Below, piece by piece: positions 1 to 11,500 of a stretch of 64,000 bases of DNA; the stretch's first letter is position 1, and every line of letters starts with the position of its first letter. The stretch covers positions 11,543,001 to 11,607,000 of the forward strand of contig NC_092671.1 of assembly GCF_964355755.1 (NCBI RefSeq), written 5' to 3'. A model generated the notes under the pieces. The model was given only the letters and a program-made list of their open reading frames with translations. It did no database searches and was not told where the DNA came from. Origin of the DNA: Antedon mediterranea. Lineage: Eukaryota > Echinodermata > Crinoidea > Comatulida > Antedonidae. A program made the position numbers and the translations under genes.

Positions 1-183
1 CATTAATGATTTGCCTAGGCTCTTGATTAAAGGCCAATTAAAAATGTATGCAACTTAAACAAGTTATACAAAGATTTGATCTTGTCAACCTTTTGTCTAT
101 GTTCTTAGTCTACGTTTGATTAAAGGCCAGCCAATTAATAATTTACACCACTTTTTTATACAACATTTGTTCTCTTGTTTTAG

Positions 184-3100
184 GAACTTTTGTCTTGCTG
201 CAAGCCTACGCATTTTTTAAATACATTCAGAAAACCCTAACAAAGCAAGAATTCACATCACTGTTCTTCTTCTCAATTCTTGCTGCTGCTGGGGGTGTCT
301 TTGTTAGTGTTGTTATTCTTACATACAGTGGTAAGTAACTTCTACACATATGTTTATCAGTCTATTTCGTGCCTAGCTTACCTGGATAAACCTACATTTA
401 ATTAGCCTATTCTCTCCGAGAAAAGAAACTACTTTTGGTTTGTGTATTTTCTTTTGCTAATTTTAATAATAATGATATTGTTACATACACCCATTTTTTT
501 GTATAGGTTATGTTGCTCCCTGGAGTGGTAGATTTTATTCTCTTTATGATACTGGGTAAGTAAACATTTTTGCATTTATTTTATGCTGTGAAAATATCTG
601 AATGAATTCAATTCCTAGACAGGGGTACAATTGTGGTAGCTTAAGTATCGAACACTTCCATTACTTAATGCTTATAATTTACCTTAAGAATCTCTGATCT
701 AGATTTCTCCATGTATCTACAACCTCATCATTTTGGGATGGTAATATTTTATTCATGAGGACATTTCTCGAATGATTATAATCAAAACGACACTGGGTTT
801 GGTCTACTAGCGTTCCTGATCCCCAAATCCATTCATAGAAACACTGATGAAGAAAGTCTCTTCGTGGTGGCTATAGAGTGGTCCTGGGACATGACTATAC
901 TTCGGCTTTAGTTGATAGAAGTTTGAAATGTCATTTAATAAGTTGTTTTATGGATATTTTAATTTTTATATAATAAGACTTAATGTATTTAAATTCCTCG
1001 GTTTTCTTTCAAGATATGCTAAAATTCACATACCGATTATCGCATCAGTGTCTGAGCATCAGCCGACAACTTGGGTATCTTTTTTCTTTGATCTTCATAT
1101 ACTTGTGTGTACATTCCCTGCTGGTCTTTGGTTTACAATTAAAGATATTAATGATGAAAGAGTTTTCAGTAAGTATCTTTTAATTCTCTAGCAATCCCCG
1201 TTAACATACATATATTCTAAAATACTTCATATAAATACACTAGAACCTTTATTATATGGGACTGCTGACTCTTGTAGTTACAGTAATCGTATTACTTTAG
1301 CAGTCCCTGACCAATTTCATCTTTTTACATTGTATATTATGTTTTGTTGGTCAGATAAATAAATGAAATGAAATTATATGGACAACTTCAAGACCAAAGA
1401 AAGTGTTTATACAGCTATTCCCTTAATATTAGTGTAGTGTTAATATGTACTGTATATTCACGCTTGTTTGTTTCATGGAAAAGTGTCCCTTTAATAATGG
1501 TGTCCAGTTAGTAGTTGCTCATAGTGTTAACATATATATTTCCCCTTCGTTTTTTGAGAAAGTGTCCCTTTAATAATGGTATGCCATTAATAGTAGTTAG
1601 TTGTAGTGTTAACATATATATTCCCCTCATTTGTTCACTGGAAAGTGTTCCTTTAATGTTTTACTACAGTATATTATGATTGTACTTTTTTGTTGGGAGT
1701 GGCACGCCTAATCGGCGACAGAAGCTGTTGGTCACTTTTGCCACTCTTTGGCGCAATCTAGCTATTTTTTGTCTTGTTTTGTTTGTATAAATGTGTTTGC
1801 CGAAATAAATAAAATAACAATAAATAAATTAACATTTTTAATTTAATTTTATCTTTGATTCCAGTTGTTTTATATGCAATAAGTGCTGTGTATTTTGCCG
1901 GTGTCATGGTCCGACTGATGTTGACTTTAACACCTGTTGTATGTATACTATCATCAATCGCAATATCAAAGTTACTAAGTGAATATCTTTTGGATGAAAC
2001 ACCTGAAAGAAAAAGAAGTGTGAGTGAGAGTGAGGATGATGAGGAAGAGATTAAAAGAAGAGAGAAGCTATATGATAAGGTAATATATACTCAGTTTGAG
2101 TATTAGTTACATATGTGGATTATCCTATGAGTCTATTTAAGTAGGGCTGCCATCAAGTCGCTTGTCTGTCCACAGACTAAGTAAGATGGACCGGTACACT
2201 AGGATGGTGCACTAGTTCATATGAGCAAGAAGTCTACAATGGACCTCCAGTTTTAAGTCCTTTATCCAAAATAATCCTTGATTGAGGAGACTCGTAGTCC
2301 AGTAAAGATAAGTCCGACTAAGGGTGAACCTTGAACAAATTGCAACAGATTTTTTTTTTGTCTGGTTGATATGGTCCAAGTAAACATCATATCCAAAGTT
2401 TACCAATTCAAAATGACCACCATTACCGTGCCCATTTTATAGCTATAGTTTGTGGCATCACTGCCTTAACTGATTGGTACTGCCTTAACTGATTGGTACA
2501 ACCTTAACTGTACTGTTAGTTTATATTATAACAATTGTGATTTGCAGTGTTCATATTTATTATTAAATGACTTGTATTGCTTTACAATATTTGTATCAAA
2601 TGACTTGTTTATGCTAATTGCTTTACAATATCCATGTCAAATAACTTGTATGCTAGTTGTTAGTAACTCATTCTTATTGTGTAAGTAAAGATGATGCACA
2701 GTTCACACTGAAAATAAAGATAAATTATAATGTATTGTAATGTAAATTATATTCCGAAAGATCATCAATGGTCTCATGTAACATGGTAATGCATTTGTTT
2801 ATAATCATTATATTTACCATATACTATATACATTTGAAAAGAAAAATATGGGAGGCAAAGAATATTCATAAAATTGTTTCAATGTTATGAGCACAGTATA
2901 TAATTCCTTAGTTATTGTTATTGTTCAGTTCTTTTATTTGGTACATGATATCGCAATATTTACAACAATATCATGTAAAGCTCTGTCTACACTATCAAAC
3001 TTTGTTACAAGAAAATGTGCTAATGCAGGGAATAATTTCGCCAGTGTAGCATAGCAAAAAGCTATACAAAACAACAATATTGCTACACATTTCTAAAATT

Positions 3101-6100
3101 GTGTAGCAAAAAATAAAATACAAAACTATGTTTCTTGACTCAAAAATCAGTTTGATTAGCAATTTTGCTAAACAAAATTACAAAATGAAATTTTTCCGTG
3201 TAATGTCATCATCATCACTACCATATTTGGGCATATCACTACTTGATATATTTAGGTCATTTTTTTTTATCCATTTTAACGTTCTTTCCTATTCTTAGGC
3301 TGGTAGTAATAAAAAACCATCAAGTAAAAACAAAAAGAAAGAAGAGGATGAGGAGAGTGTGAGCAGTAATCTTAAAGTGTTTGTAGTTCTAGCCATCTTA
3401 ATGATGCTGATGATGTTTGCTGTTCATTGTACGTGGGTTACTAGTAATGCATACTCTAGTCCTAGTATCGTGCTAGCATCATATAACAATGATGGGTAAG
3501 TATTGCTTGCTGTACATTCTATATGGGTACCTAGTATACAGACATTGCCTGCTTAGGCAACTCAGTCAATATACTGTAAAGTCCTCAACAATTTGCTGGA
3601 TTTTATGTTTTTAATGACAGGGACACCAAAATTAATCAAAAAATAGCTTGAGGATCTATAACAATTGCAATTCTCACAGCAGTAGTCATGTGATGCCATT
3701 TCAGCCAATCACATATTTACATCTGGCTAAAATTAATGCATATTCTATTCCTAGTATTGTTGTAGCATATAACAATGACAAAAGTAATATAAGAATGAAA
3801 TGTGAAAGTGATATCTTGCTGAAATGGTTAATTCCATTAATTGTTAATTAACAATAAGTATATTGTGTATGATCGCCCATAAAAAAATTGATTGCTAAGA
3901 TCCTATAAAGCTGTTGAAATGGTGATTGCTTGCTTGATAGCTTGATTTAGGTGTTACATTCTTTAGTTCAGATATCCAATGTAAATTAATGTATTGAATG
4001 TAATTTTGAAAGCTGAGAGTAGACCTTGAATAAAGAATCCAATGTTTTACATTAATATTTCCAATGATGATTCTATTTTTAATTTTTTTAAAATTTATTA
4101 AAAGGGTATTTAATATAATAATGTATAATGTTTTATTTGCAGATCAAGAAATATTCTTGATGACTTTCGAGAAGCTTACTATTGGCTGCGTCAAAACACG
4201 GACGATAATGCTCGCATTATGTCGTGGTGGGATTATGGCTATCAAATTGCTGGTATGGGCAACAAGACCACACTTGTGGACAACAATACATGGAATAATA
4301 GCCATATAGCTCTGGTAATTTTTTTACTTGCTGTATATGGAATGAAGATAATGATTAAATCGCCCTTTCAACACACTATTAAGGGGACATTGTTAAGAAG
4401 ATTAAAATGGTATACACATATAATAATGATGATACACCAATTAAACAAGCAATGAAGAAAACTGAAAAGAAAGTAAAAAGTCTACCAGGAAGACTTACAA
4501 AAAAATGGATATTAAAGCCAAATAAAAAAAGATTTAAAAGGAAAAAATGTAGACTTTAGCACAATAATAAACAATCTTACCCAAAACAAAAAAATATGGA
4601 AACAAATCATGGAAAGTATAATGCCTTAATGACGGAAACGTTTCAAGAGAGAGAGAGGTGTTAGGACCTTACAATGTGGCCTCTTAATAGAGGAGTCCCC
4701 TCAATAGTTACTGGCCATATAGTGTTAAAACATATATTATACCTCATTTATTTCACAAGAAAGTGTCTCCTGAATAGATTTTCTACTGATAGACAAATAC
4801 CTTAATATTAAATATTTAAATTCGACACTTCTTTTATTCAGGTCGGCAAAGCAATGTCCTCCACCGAATCCGATGCTTACACAATAATGCGCTCCCTCGA
4901 TGTCAATTATGTGCTAGTTATATTTGGTGGGGTTATTGGTTACTCTGGAGATGATATCAACAAATTTCTTTGGATGGTTCGAATTGCAGAGGGTGAACAT
5001 CCAAAAGATATAAAAGAATCTAACTACTTCACACCACAAGGAGAGTTCCGGGTGGACAAAGCTGGGTCTCCTACACTCCTCAATTGCCTTATGTACAAAC
5101 TATGCTATTATAGATTTGGAGACTTGCAGGTAAGTGTTCAAAAAGATGTATTGTCCCCTTGAAAAATAATTATTAATAATTTTTTTGTTGAATATGCCAA
5201 AAACAAATTTACTTACCTGAAAAAAATATAATTTAAAGCAAAAAAAGTCAAATTGGCTGCCAGCCAATGGATTTTTGGTTTATTTTAACCATTTATTTTG
5301 TTATTTTATAAGTAAAAACATTATTTTTTCGGTTTTAACTTGATTAAAACTACAAAATAACCTACATGTATTCAAAGTCTGACGTAATTAATCTTCATTT
5401 TTCATGTTTTTGGGGGACAATACATCTTTAATCATTTTGGAATTTTCAATTGGGTCAATACTTAAATTTTCTGGGTGCTTTTAGTAGTTTCTGCATTCAT
5501 CATCATCATCATTATCCATTTTCAACCCACTCCATAACTGTCATAATTTGTGCTATTCATTTAATTGGTATAACCTTGATGTGAATTTCTTTGGTAATTT
5601 TATCATGCTATGTCACTTTGCGTTTTCCTTGGTTCCAAGGCTTTATGCTTTGTTACCAAAAAATAAATATGTCTCTTTCTAAAAATGTTTATAAAATGCC
5701 TTAATATTAATGTAATATTCTTTAATAGCTTGATTTCCGGACACCAGCTGGCTATGATAGAACACGTAATGTAGAAATAGGCAACAAACATATCAGTCTA
5801 CATCATCTAGAGGAAGCCTTTACATCGGAGCACTGGCTAGTACGGATTTATCGAGTTCTTGAACCTGACAACCGTATCGCTGCCAAGTCTGCTAAGAAAT
5901 CAACCAAGTTAAAGACAACAAGCACAATAACCAAAAAGGTATGGGTTTTCTGATTGGTTAATTTTGTATCGTGTGTCGTTCACTATTAGTTTTAATGCAC
6001 AAAAGTAAAACATAAACGTTCTATTGGTTCTGTTTCATGGTTCTATTGTATGCTTATTTTTTTCTCTAATAATTTGAGATTTTTCTGCTTTATTTGTATA

Positions 6101-6260
6101 CTCAACATTTATTTCTGAATTAATTTTAATACTAGATGGTTACAGCATTTATCATTTTCTTTTTCAGACTTCAAAAAAGAAGAAAGGCAGCATTAAAAAT
6201 AAACCTGTTGTAAAAAGAGGGAAAAGAACACGTTCAAAAAAGAAGAGCACAAAAAAATGA
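184..6260 (+). CDS. STT3B: STT3B, catalytic subunit of oligosaccharyltransferase (5'-partial)
   Basis: Transfers the preassembled glycan to Asn-X-Ser/Thr in the ER lumen as the catalytic subunit of the OST-B complex. Nine phase-compatible exons: 184-330, 507-555, 1014-1168, 1865-2079, 3299-3495, 4143-4314, 4842-5129, 5729-5938, 6168-6260 (stop TGA). They give the C-terminal 507 residues; the first ~320 of the usual ~826 lie upstream of the window. Seen: the loop [10 protein letters not shown], membrane segments around [10 protein letters not shown] and [14 protein letters not shown], the hallmark [10 protein letters not shown] in exon 4143-4314, the Asn-rich [11 protein letters not shown], and [14 protein letters not shown]. 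The acidic stretch in exon 1865-2079 and the Lys/Arg-rich tail (6168-6260) match STT3B rather than STT3A. The intron after exon 3299-3495 holds a decayed copy of that exon. The family assignment is firm; the paralogue choice rests on the acidic insert and basic tail. Confidence 0.95.
1253..1665. repeat. Degenerate ~80-bp tandem repeat from an interspersed family
   Basis: Units start near 1478, 1558 and 1641 with AAGTGTCCCTTTAATAATGG or close variants, followed by a shared TAGTGTTAACATATATAT block. Related single copies occur at 4655-4790 and 7798-7936. It lies in an STT3B intron. The same words (GTGTCCC, TTAATA, GAATAG) make up the minisatellite downstream of YME1L1, so they are probably one repeat lineage. 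Confidence 0.6.
1685..1830 (+). mobile_element. Retroposon 3' end with AAATAAATAAA tail
   Basis: A moderately GC-richer block (GGAGTGGCACGCC ... TTTGCCGAAATAAATAAA) ends in an AAATAAA-type simple tail, as non-LTR retroposon 3' ends do. No reading frame survives. Similar tailed ends occur at 12945, 14240, 22580 and 43245 in this window. The family is not named. Confidence 0.4.
2185..2410 (-). mobile_element. SINE-like fragment, same family as the copy at 29060-29335
   Basis: The stretch with TGGACCTCCAGTTTTAAGTC and CCTTTATCC parallels TGGACCTACGGTTTATAGTC and CTTATCC in the SINE copy near 29175-29210. That copy has a recognisable tRNA-like head on the minus strand. Here the head is missing or too decayed to see. 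It lies in an STT3B intron. Confidence 0.45.
2980..3250. mobile_element. Decayed inverted-repeat element(s)
   Basis: It begins with the terminal word GCTCTGTCTACACTATCAAA shared with the copies at 9565, 13837 and 38221. Its interior (about 3010-3190: AGCATAGCAAAAAGCTATAC, TTTCTAAAATTGTGTAGC) reappears in reverse complement at 35400-35580 in MTPAP intron 3. The right part has ACTACCATATTTGGGCATAT, also found in the other copies. Likely a non-autonomous DNA transposon. Confidence 0.6.
3506..3785 (+). repeat. Relic duplicate of the preceding STT3B exon
   Basis: Right after exon 3299-3495 the intron repeats pieces of it. TTGCTGTACATTCTATATGG (about 3507) parallels the exon's TGCTGTTCATTGTACGTGGG. 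At 3737-3783 AATGCATATTCTATTCCTAG and ATATAACAATGA parallel the exon's AATGCATACTCTAGTCCTAG and ATATAACAATGA. The second piece still translates as [16 protein letters not shown] against the exon's [17 protein letters not shown]. The donor GGGTAAGT has become ACAAAAGTAA, so it cannot splice like the original. A dead tandem exon copy is the simplest reading. Confidence 0.6.
4655..4790. repeat. Interspersed 'CTCTTAATAGAGGAG' repeat copy
   Basis: It contains CTCTTAATAGAGGAGTCCCC, TAGTGTTAAAACATATAT, ACCTCATTTATTTCAC and GTGTCTCCTGAATAGA in the same order as the copies at 7798-7936 and 1478-1660. It lies in the STT3B intron before exon 4842-5129. No coding content. Confidence 0.5.
5141..5431. mobile_element. 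MITE family B, copy 1
   Basis: Terminal inverted repeats AAAGATGTATTGTCCCC and GGGGGACAATACATCTTT bound 291 bp. The inner parts (AAAGTCTGA..TAATTAATCTTCAT, GGCTGCCAGCCAATGG) are shared with the copies at 33455-33795 and 36877-37079. It sits about 11 bp inside the STT3B intron, just after the donor of exon 4842-5129. A non-autonomous DNA transposon is the likely identity. Confidence 0.75.
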
Positions 6261-6276
6261 AAACTTTAGATTGAAT

Positions 6277-6282
6277 AATAAA
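6277..6282 (+). terminator. Candidate STT3B polyadenylation signal AATAAA
   Basis: AATAAA begins 17 bases after the STT3B stop codon. If used it would give a very short 3' UTR. Other AATAAA words occur further down in this AT-rich stretch, so usage is uncertain. Confidence 0.4.
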
Positions 6283-8593
6283 CATATTAGTTGCTAAATC
6301 AATTGCTTAAATATTTTTTGGGTTTTGGGTACTCTGTGCATTAACACACATTTTTTTAATAGAATGGTTAAGAATTCATACCTCCCAATTTTTTCCAATG
6401 TTGGGTAGTTTTGGTAGAGGGTTGTGTTTATTTGAACCAGGTAACCATAACAATATTTGACACTTAATGTTGTATTTCCACCAGATTGTCTGTATTGTAA
6501 ATCCACATATGGCATTATGCAAATTCAGTAATACATTGTCACATATTACCACATATGGTGCCAGTATTATGTTAGGGTTTGATTAAAGTTATGGCCTATG
6601 ATTCAGACATCACATGATACACATGTGACACTGTATTGCCTATGACTCACGATACAGAGCCAAGATTGGCTGGTATATTCATACATATCAAACATTTTTC
6701 TTTTTTTTTTTGCTATTCTATTAATTTTCTTAACAAATTGCAAATTAAATTACTTAATCTTATAGCTATAACATCAATTAATAACTAAAATTAGTTTTTT
6801 ATTTGATCAAGTATGAAAGTGGACCAACAATTAAGATTGTTTATCCCAGAAGTAATTAAAACAATTCTGAAATATCAATCAATCAATCTTTTTATATTGA
6901 GAAATATAAAAGTTCTGTTAAAATTGTATGAGGATTATTGAAGACAAATATATTTTGATAAATTTATTCCAATTATGATACATAAACAATTAGGTGTTGT
7001 ACATTTTATTTTACTTTAGACAAGCGAATTTTTTTTATAAAATAAAATTTAAGAACTTAAAATTTAGATAATCTTGAAATAATTCAAACCTTGGGTTAGG
7101 TTAGCTTAATTGTTCGTTTTTTTGCCATTAGTTGTTTTTTAACAATTATATTAAAATTATATTAATATTTACTTGGAGTTACAGTTAAATCACTGTATTG
7201 GACAGTTTTTAGGGAAAACATGTCAGCTTTAATGTTGTTAATTAGTAGTATTTGATAATAATAAAAGAAGCATTAGAACAATAAATATGTGTCCGATAAA
7301 TGCAAAAATTGCCTTAAATTTACAAATTATTCACTGCCTTGGTTGCTATTTAGCCAATTCAACACACTGGGCTATAATCACTACATTGTATAAATTGTTT
7401 AGTTGTTCCTTCAGTATGTTATGTGATATGTAATTGTTTTAACTACAGAGAAAATGTCAAAGAATATTTTATATTACTGAATAATAATACCAGACCAAAT
7501 TAAACATGAGACACACATTATGAGTAAATGTTCAAATAACCAAGTTTAGGTTTAAGTTAGGTATATCAATTCCATATATACAACATTCTGTAGTATTTTT
7601 TACTTGTGCTAAAATGAATTTTCAACTTCTCTTATTTTAGTTGAATCATCATGTCATTTTAAACATATGTTTCTTTTCAAATGCTGAAAGTGACCAGCAG
7701 TAAGCAATGCTCAAACTTATTTTTATGATCTACAAATAATGGTGTTGTATCTTTCATACACACACAGTGTAAAATTGATAAATATTCTCAAATGCATACA
7801 GTAGAACTTCTGTTTATAGCCCGACAAATTGGCCCCTTAATGGGGTCTCCCCTGAATATGGGTTTGCCGTAGTGTTAAACCATGCATACCCCTCATTCAT
7901 TTCATTATGCCCCCGAATAGAGGAGAGGTTCTAGTTAAGTTATATAACTATTTTGTTTCTATAATTATATTCTTTGCTACTAGTAAGATACTGTAGAGTG
8001 CTGTTATATGTTTCTTCTCTTCTAGATCTGTTTTGTAGATTAAAACAAACTTGAATATAATGTTATTGTTATAATTGTGGTCATTGATGCACTCAACTCG
8101 ATTTCAAATGCCCACCAACATTTAGTTGAAATAAAAATTTAAAAAACAAGACAATTTTGTGATTTATTTTTTATGTTTTATTGAATATCAATTTGTTCAT
8201 AGCCAATTAGTAACTCTATCGGTAACCTGTCGTATAAAATATTAGTTACAAATATTATTTGTCACCGTATTGGTTGCAGTATTTCATTTCGATCAATTGA
8301 TCGAATCGATTGATTGAGTTTAGAAATTCTGACGTCATAACTCCATCATTCTATTATTACTATAGAGAGCGCTGTACATCTTTTTTGATAGAGCCACTAG
8401 TTTGATCGCCACGACGCACAGCTGGGGAAAAGCCAGCATACACACCAATCACACACACCAATCCACCCAACAGACAGCAGAGGAGGATGCAGTTTGGGAC
8501 CCTGGATTGATTGATTGATTGATTGATTGACTCTCTCAAGCCTAGCTAAGATATTTTTTTAGATAACAATTGAATCACAATTATTAAGACACC
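6283..8593. other. STT3B-SHMT2 intergenic region
   Basis: AT-rich with no supported gene. It holds a repeat copy at 7798-7936 (TTCTGTTTATAGCC ... CCCCTTAATGGGG ... GAATAGAGGAG) with weakly inverted ends. It also has an (ATTG)n run at 8514-8531, a TGACGTCA palindrome at 8330-8337, and the probable SHMT2 promoter and 5' UTR in the last ~300 bases. Short ORFs here have no protein-like composition. Confidence 0.6.
8330..8337. promoter_or_regulatory. CRE/ATF-type palindrome TGACGTCA upstream of SHMT2
   Basis: A perfect 8-bp CREB/ATF consensus lies 256 bases upstream of the SHMT2 start codon. In vertebrates SHMT2 is induced by ATF4, whose usual site is a CARE element rather than this palindrome. 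A regulatory role here is therefore only a possibility. Confidence 0.3.
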
Positions 8594-11500
8594 ATGTCTT
8601 TCCCTTCATTACGATTACTACGCACGGTAGGTTTTATGTCTGTTTTAATTTATAGTTATTGATATTTGTGTGTTCCCAGGAGACCTCCCCATCATTGACA
8701 TGGTGGAATGTGGGAGCAAAAAGAAGGCCGTCACACTGTCAGACCACATATTTCTGTATCTGAATGTGTGTAACTAGGCCTAGGCCTACTACTAGTCATA
8801 CTTTCATATCTCTGTAGGCTTATATTTATAATGTCCACATCTGGAAATGATAAGATTTCACAACTTTCCAAAAATATGAGTCTCTCATACTAGCCTAGAT
8901 GCTTGCATGCAGTAGTAATATTAATATTTAAAAAAATTATTGATTGATATATAAATATTATTGATTAATTAATCAATTACCCAATAAAGACGTGTTTTAT
9001 TTAAGTATTATTTATTTTCCATTGGTATGTAGTCTTCTTGCCGAGGTATTCTTAATTCAGCTCTTCGTAGTTCTTCATCTGATACTTGGACTTTACAAGA
9101 ACCACTTACAGAAGATGATCCAGAAATTTCTGCATTAATAAAAGAGGAAAAGAAGAGGCAAGTGCGTGGACTGGAGCTTATTGCATCTGAGGTATTATAT
9201 TCATTTCTATCATTATTCATTTAAGCAATTTTATTCAAGATAAATTGATGGAATGCTCAGTTTTATATTTTGTTTTAAAATTCTAAACTTAATAGATAAA
9301 AAGGAGTTTCTAACAAAAACATTTAAATTTATTAGAAAAGATAATTTTAGACATTTATTATGATTCTAATTTCATTTATGTCATTCTTCAATTCTAGAAC
9401 TTTTGCAGTCGGGCAGCAATTGAAGCAATGGGATCATGTCTAACCAATAAATATTCAGAAGGTTATCCAGGTCAAAGGTTAGTACTGTACCTACCATGTC
9501 ATTCTGCCTAAAGATTATTTCCAGAGACCTCAATTTGAATTGCCTTTAATTTCATAAACTTTAGGCTCTGTCTACACTATCAAACTAGTTTAATAAAAAA
9601 AAATGTGATGTGCCCAAATATTGTAGTGATATGCCAAAATATGGTAATGATATGACATCATCATGTCCATATATGGGCACATCACATTTTTTTGTCACAT
9701 TATGTTTGATAGTGTAGACAGAGTTTTCCATTTTCCTCACACGTGATTAAATGTTTTATTTAGATACTATGGAGGTACGTATGTCATTGACAAGATAGAA
9801 TTACTATGTCAACAGAGAGCGTTGGATGCATTTGATTTGGACCCTGAGAAATGGGGAGTGAACGTGCAGCCATATTCTGGATCCCCTGCTAACTTTGCAG
9901 TCTATACTGGTCTATTAAAGCCTCATGAAAGAATAATGGGGTTAGACTTGCCCCATGGAGGACAGTAAGTGTTTTTTAATTTACATTCAATTTTGCCATT
10001 GAACAACTCATTCTTAAATTCTTAAATATACATTTTTTTAGAATACACATACAAAACACATTAAAAGGCCATCAATGCTATTTAATGATTGTGATCGTAA
10101 GATATATGTAAATTAATGTATTAGATTTTCTTCAGATTTATTGTGTGTGACTCTTTTGGTGGTAAGACTGTACACTGTAATAATGAATGCACGGTGTTCA
10201 GATAAACTAAGGTGTTTATTTTCTTCTTTTTAGTCTTACCCATGGCTTTATGACGGATACAAAACGAATATCTGCCACATCTATTTACTTTGAATCCATG
10301 CCATATAGACTTGATGTGAGTAAATATAAAGACAAAAATAAGAGGAAGAAAATTACTGACGCATGAATGGAATTACCATAATTCAAAATACTAATTTTCC
10401 TATTAAGGGTCACTGTTATATCATGGTTATGTTATGTTCTACTATGTGACTAACATGCATGTGATCCAATAATCCATGCAGAGTCATTCAAATGCTGTTG
10501 GTTATATTTGCATGACTAGACATTGCTTGGAGCAGCATTAAACTTAAGATATAATTATTAATAAGCATAGTACAAAATCATCACAATAAATATTAGCATA
10601 AATAAATATAGATTTATGTATATTAATATTAATGGTTTTAAACACATGTTGATTTTTTCCTTTAACCACATCCAACAGCCTACTAGATCCAACCAGTTAA
10701 ATTATCAATTTAACTTATGCCATACCTCTGCTTTTTAAACTATAACTAACTGTATATATGAGGTTTTGGTAGTGGCATTATTTTGGAAAATATGGATACT
10801 GTATTTTGATAGAGCGAGGAATTCAAGTCCAGCACTGATATTGGTTAGCTAACCCACCTTTAATCCCCTTGAAGCTAAGGTGCCAGAAATGATATTGTTT
10901 GTCATATCTCTTTCTTCACAGGAAACCACTGGATTAATTGACTATGACAAACTAGCAGAAACTGCCAATCTTTTCCGTCCAAAACTTATCATTGCTGGAT
11001 ACAGTGCGTATCCAAGGTTACTAGATTATGCTAGATTTAGGAAAGTAAGTACAAATGCTATTTTACAAGAGAAGATAACTGTCAACATTTAAACAAAATG
11101 GTGACTACACCTGTTACTGTACTGTACTACTTTAGCTAAATAAAATAATAGAGGTACTGTATTTCCAAAAGAACATGCATTATCTATATAATAAAAGAGA
11201 AGGCATTTGCTTGTTGCCATTGCACACATCCACACACAGGAGTATCAAAATGACTGGAATTGTACAGTGTACTGGGAAAGTTTAAAATACATTTCAAAAT
11301 TATCTTCCATCTTGAATCCAGAATGGCGTTCAAAAGTGAAAATAAACGTAAAAGTATGACATATTTTGATAATTGTACTTAGCCATATTTAGTCAATTAG
11401 CTCCTGTAAAATACTATACAGATACTATAATGTACACTTAAGCATATGCCATATGGGAGAAGTAGGCCATAAATATTGTAATTGTAATATACTATTAATG

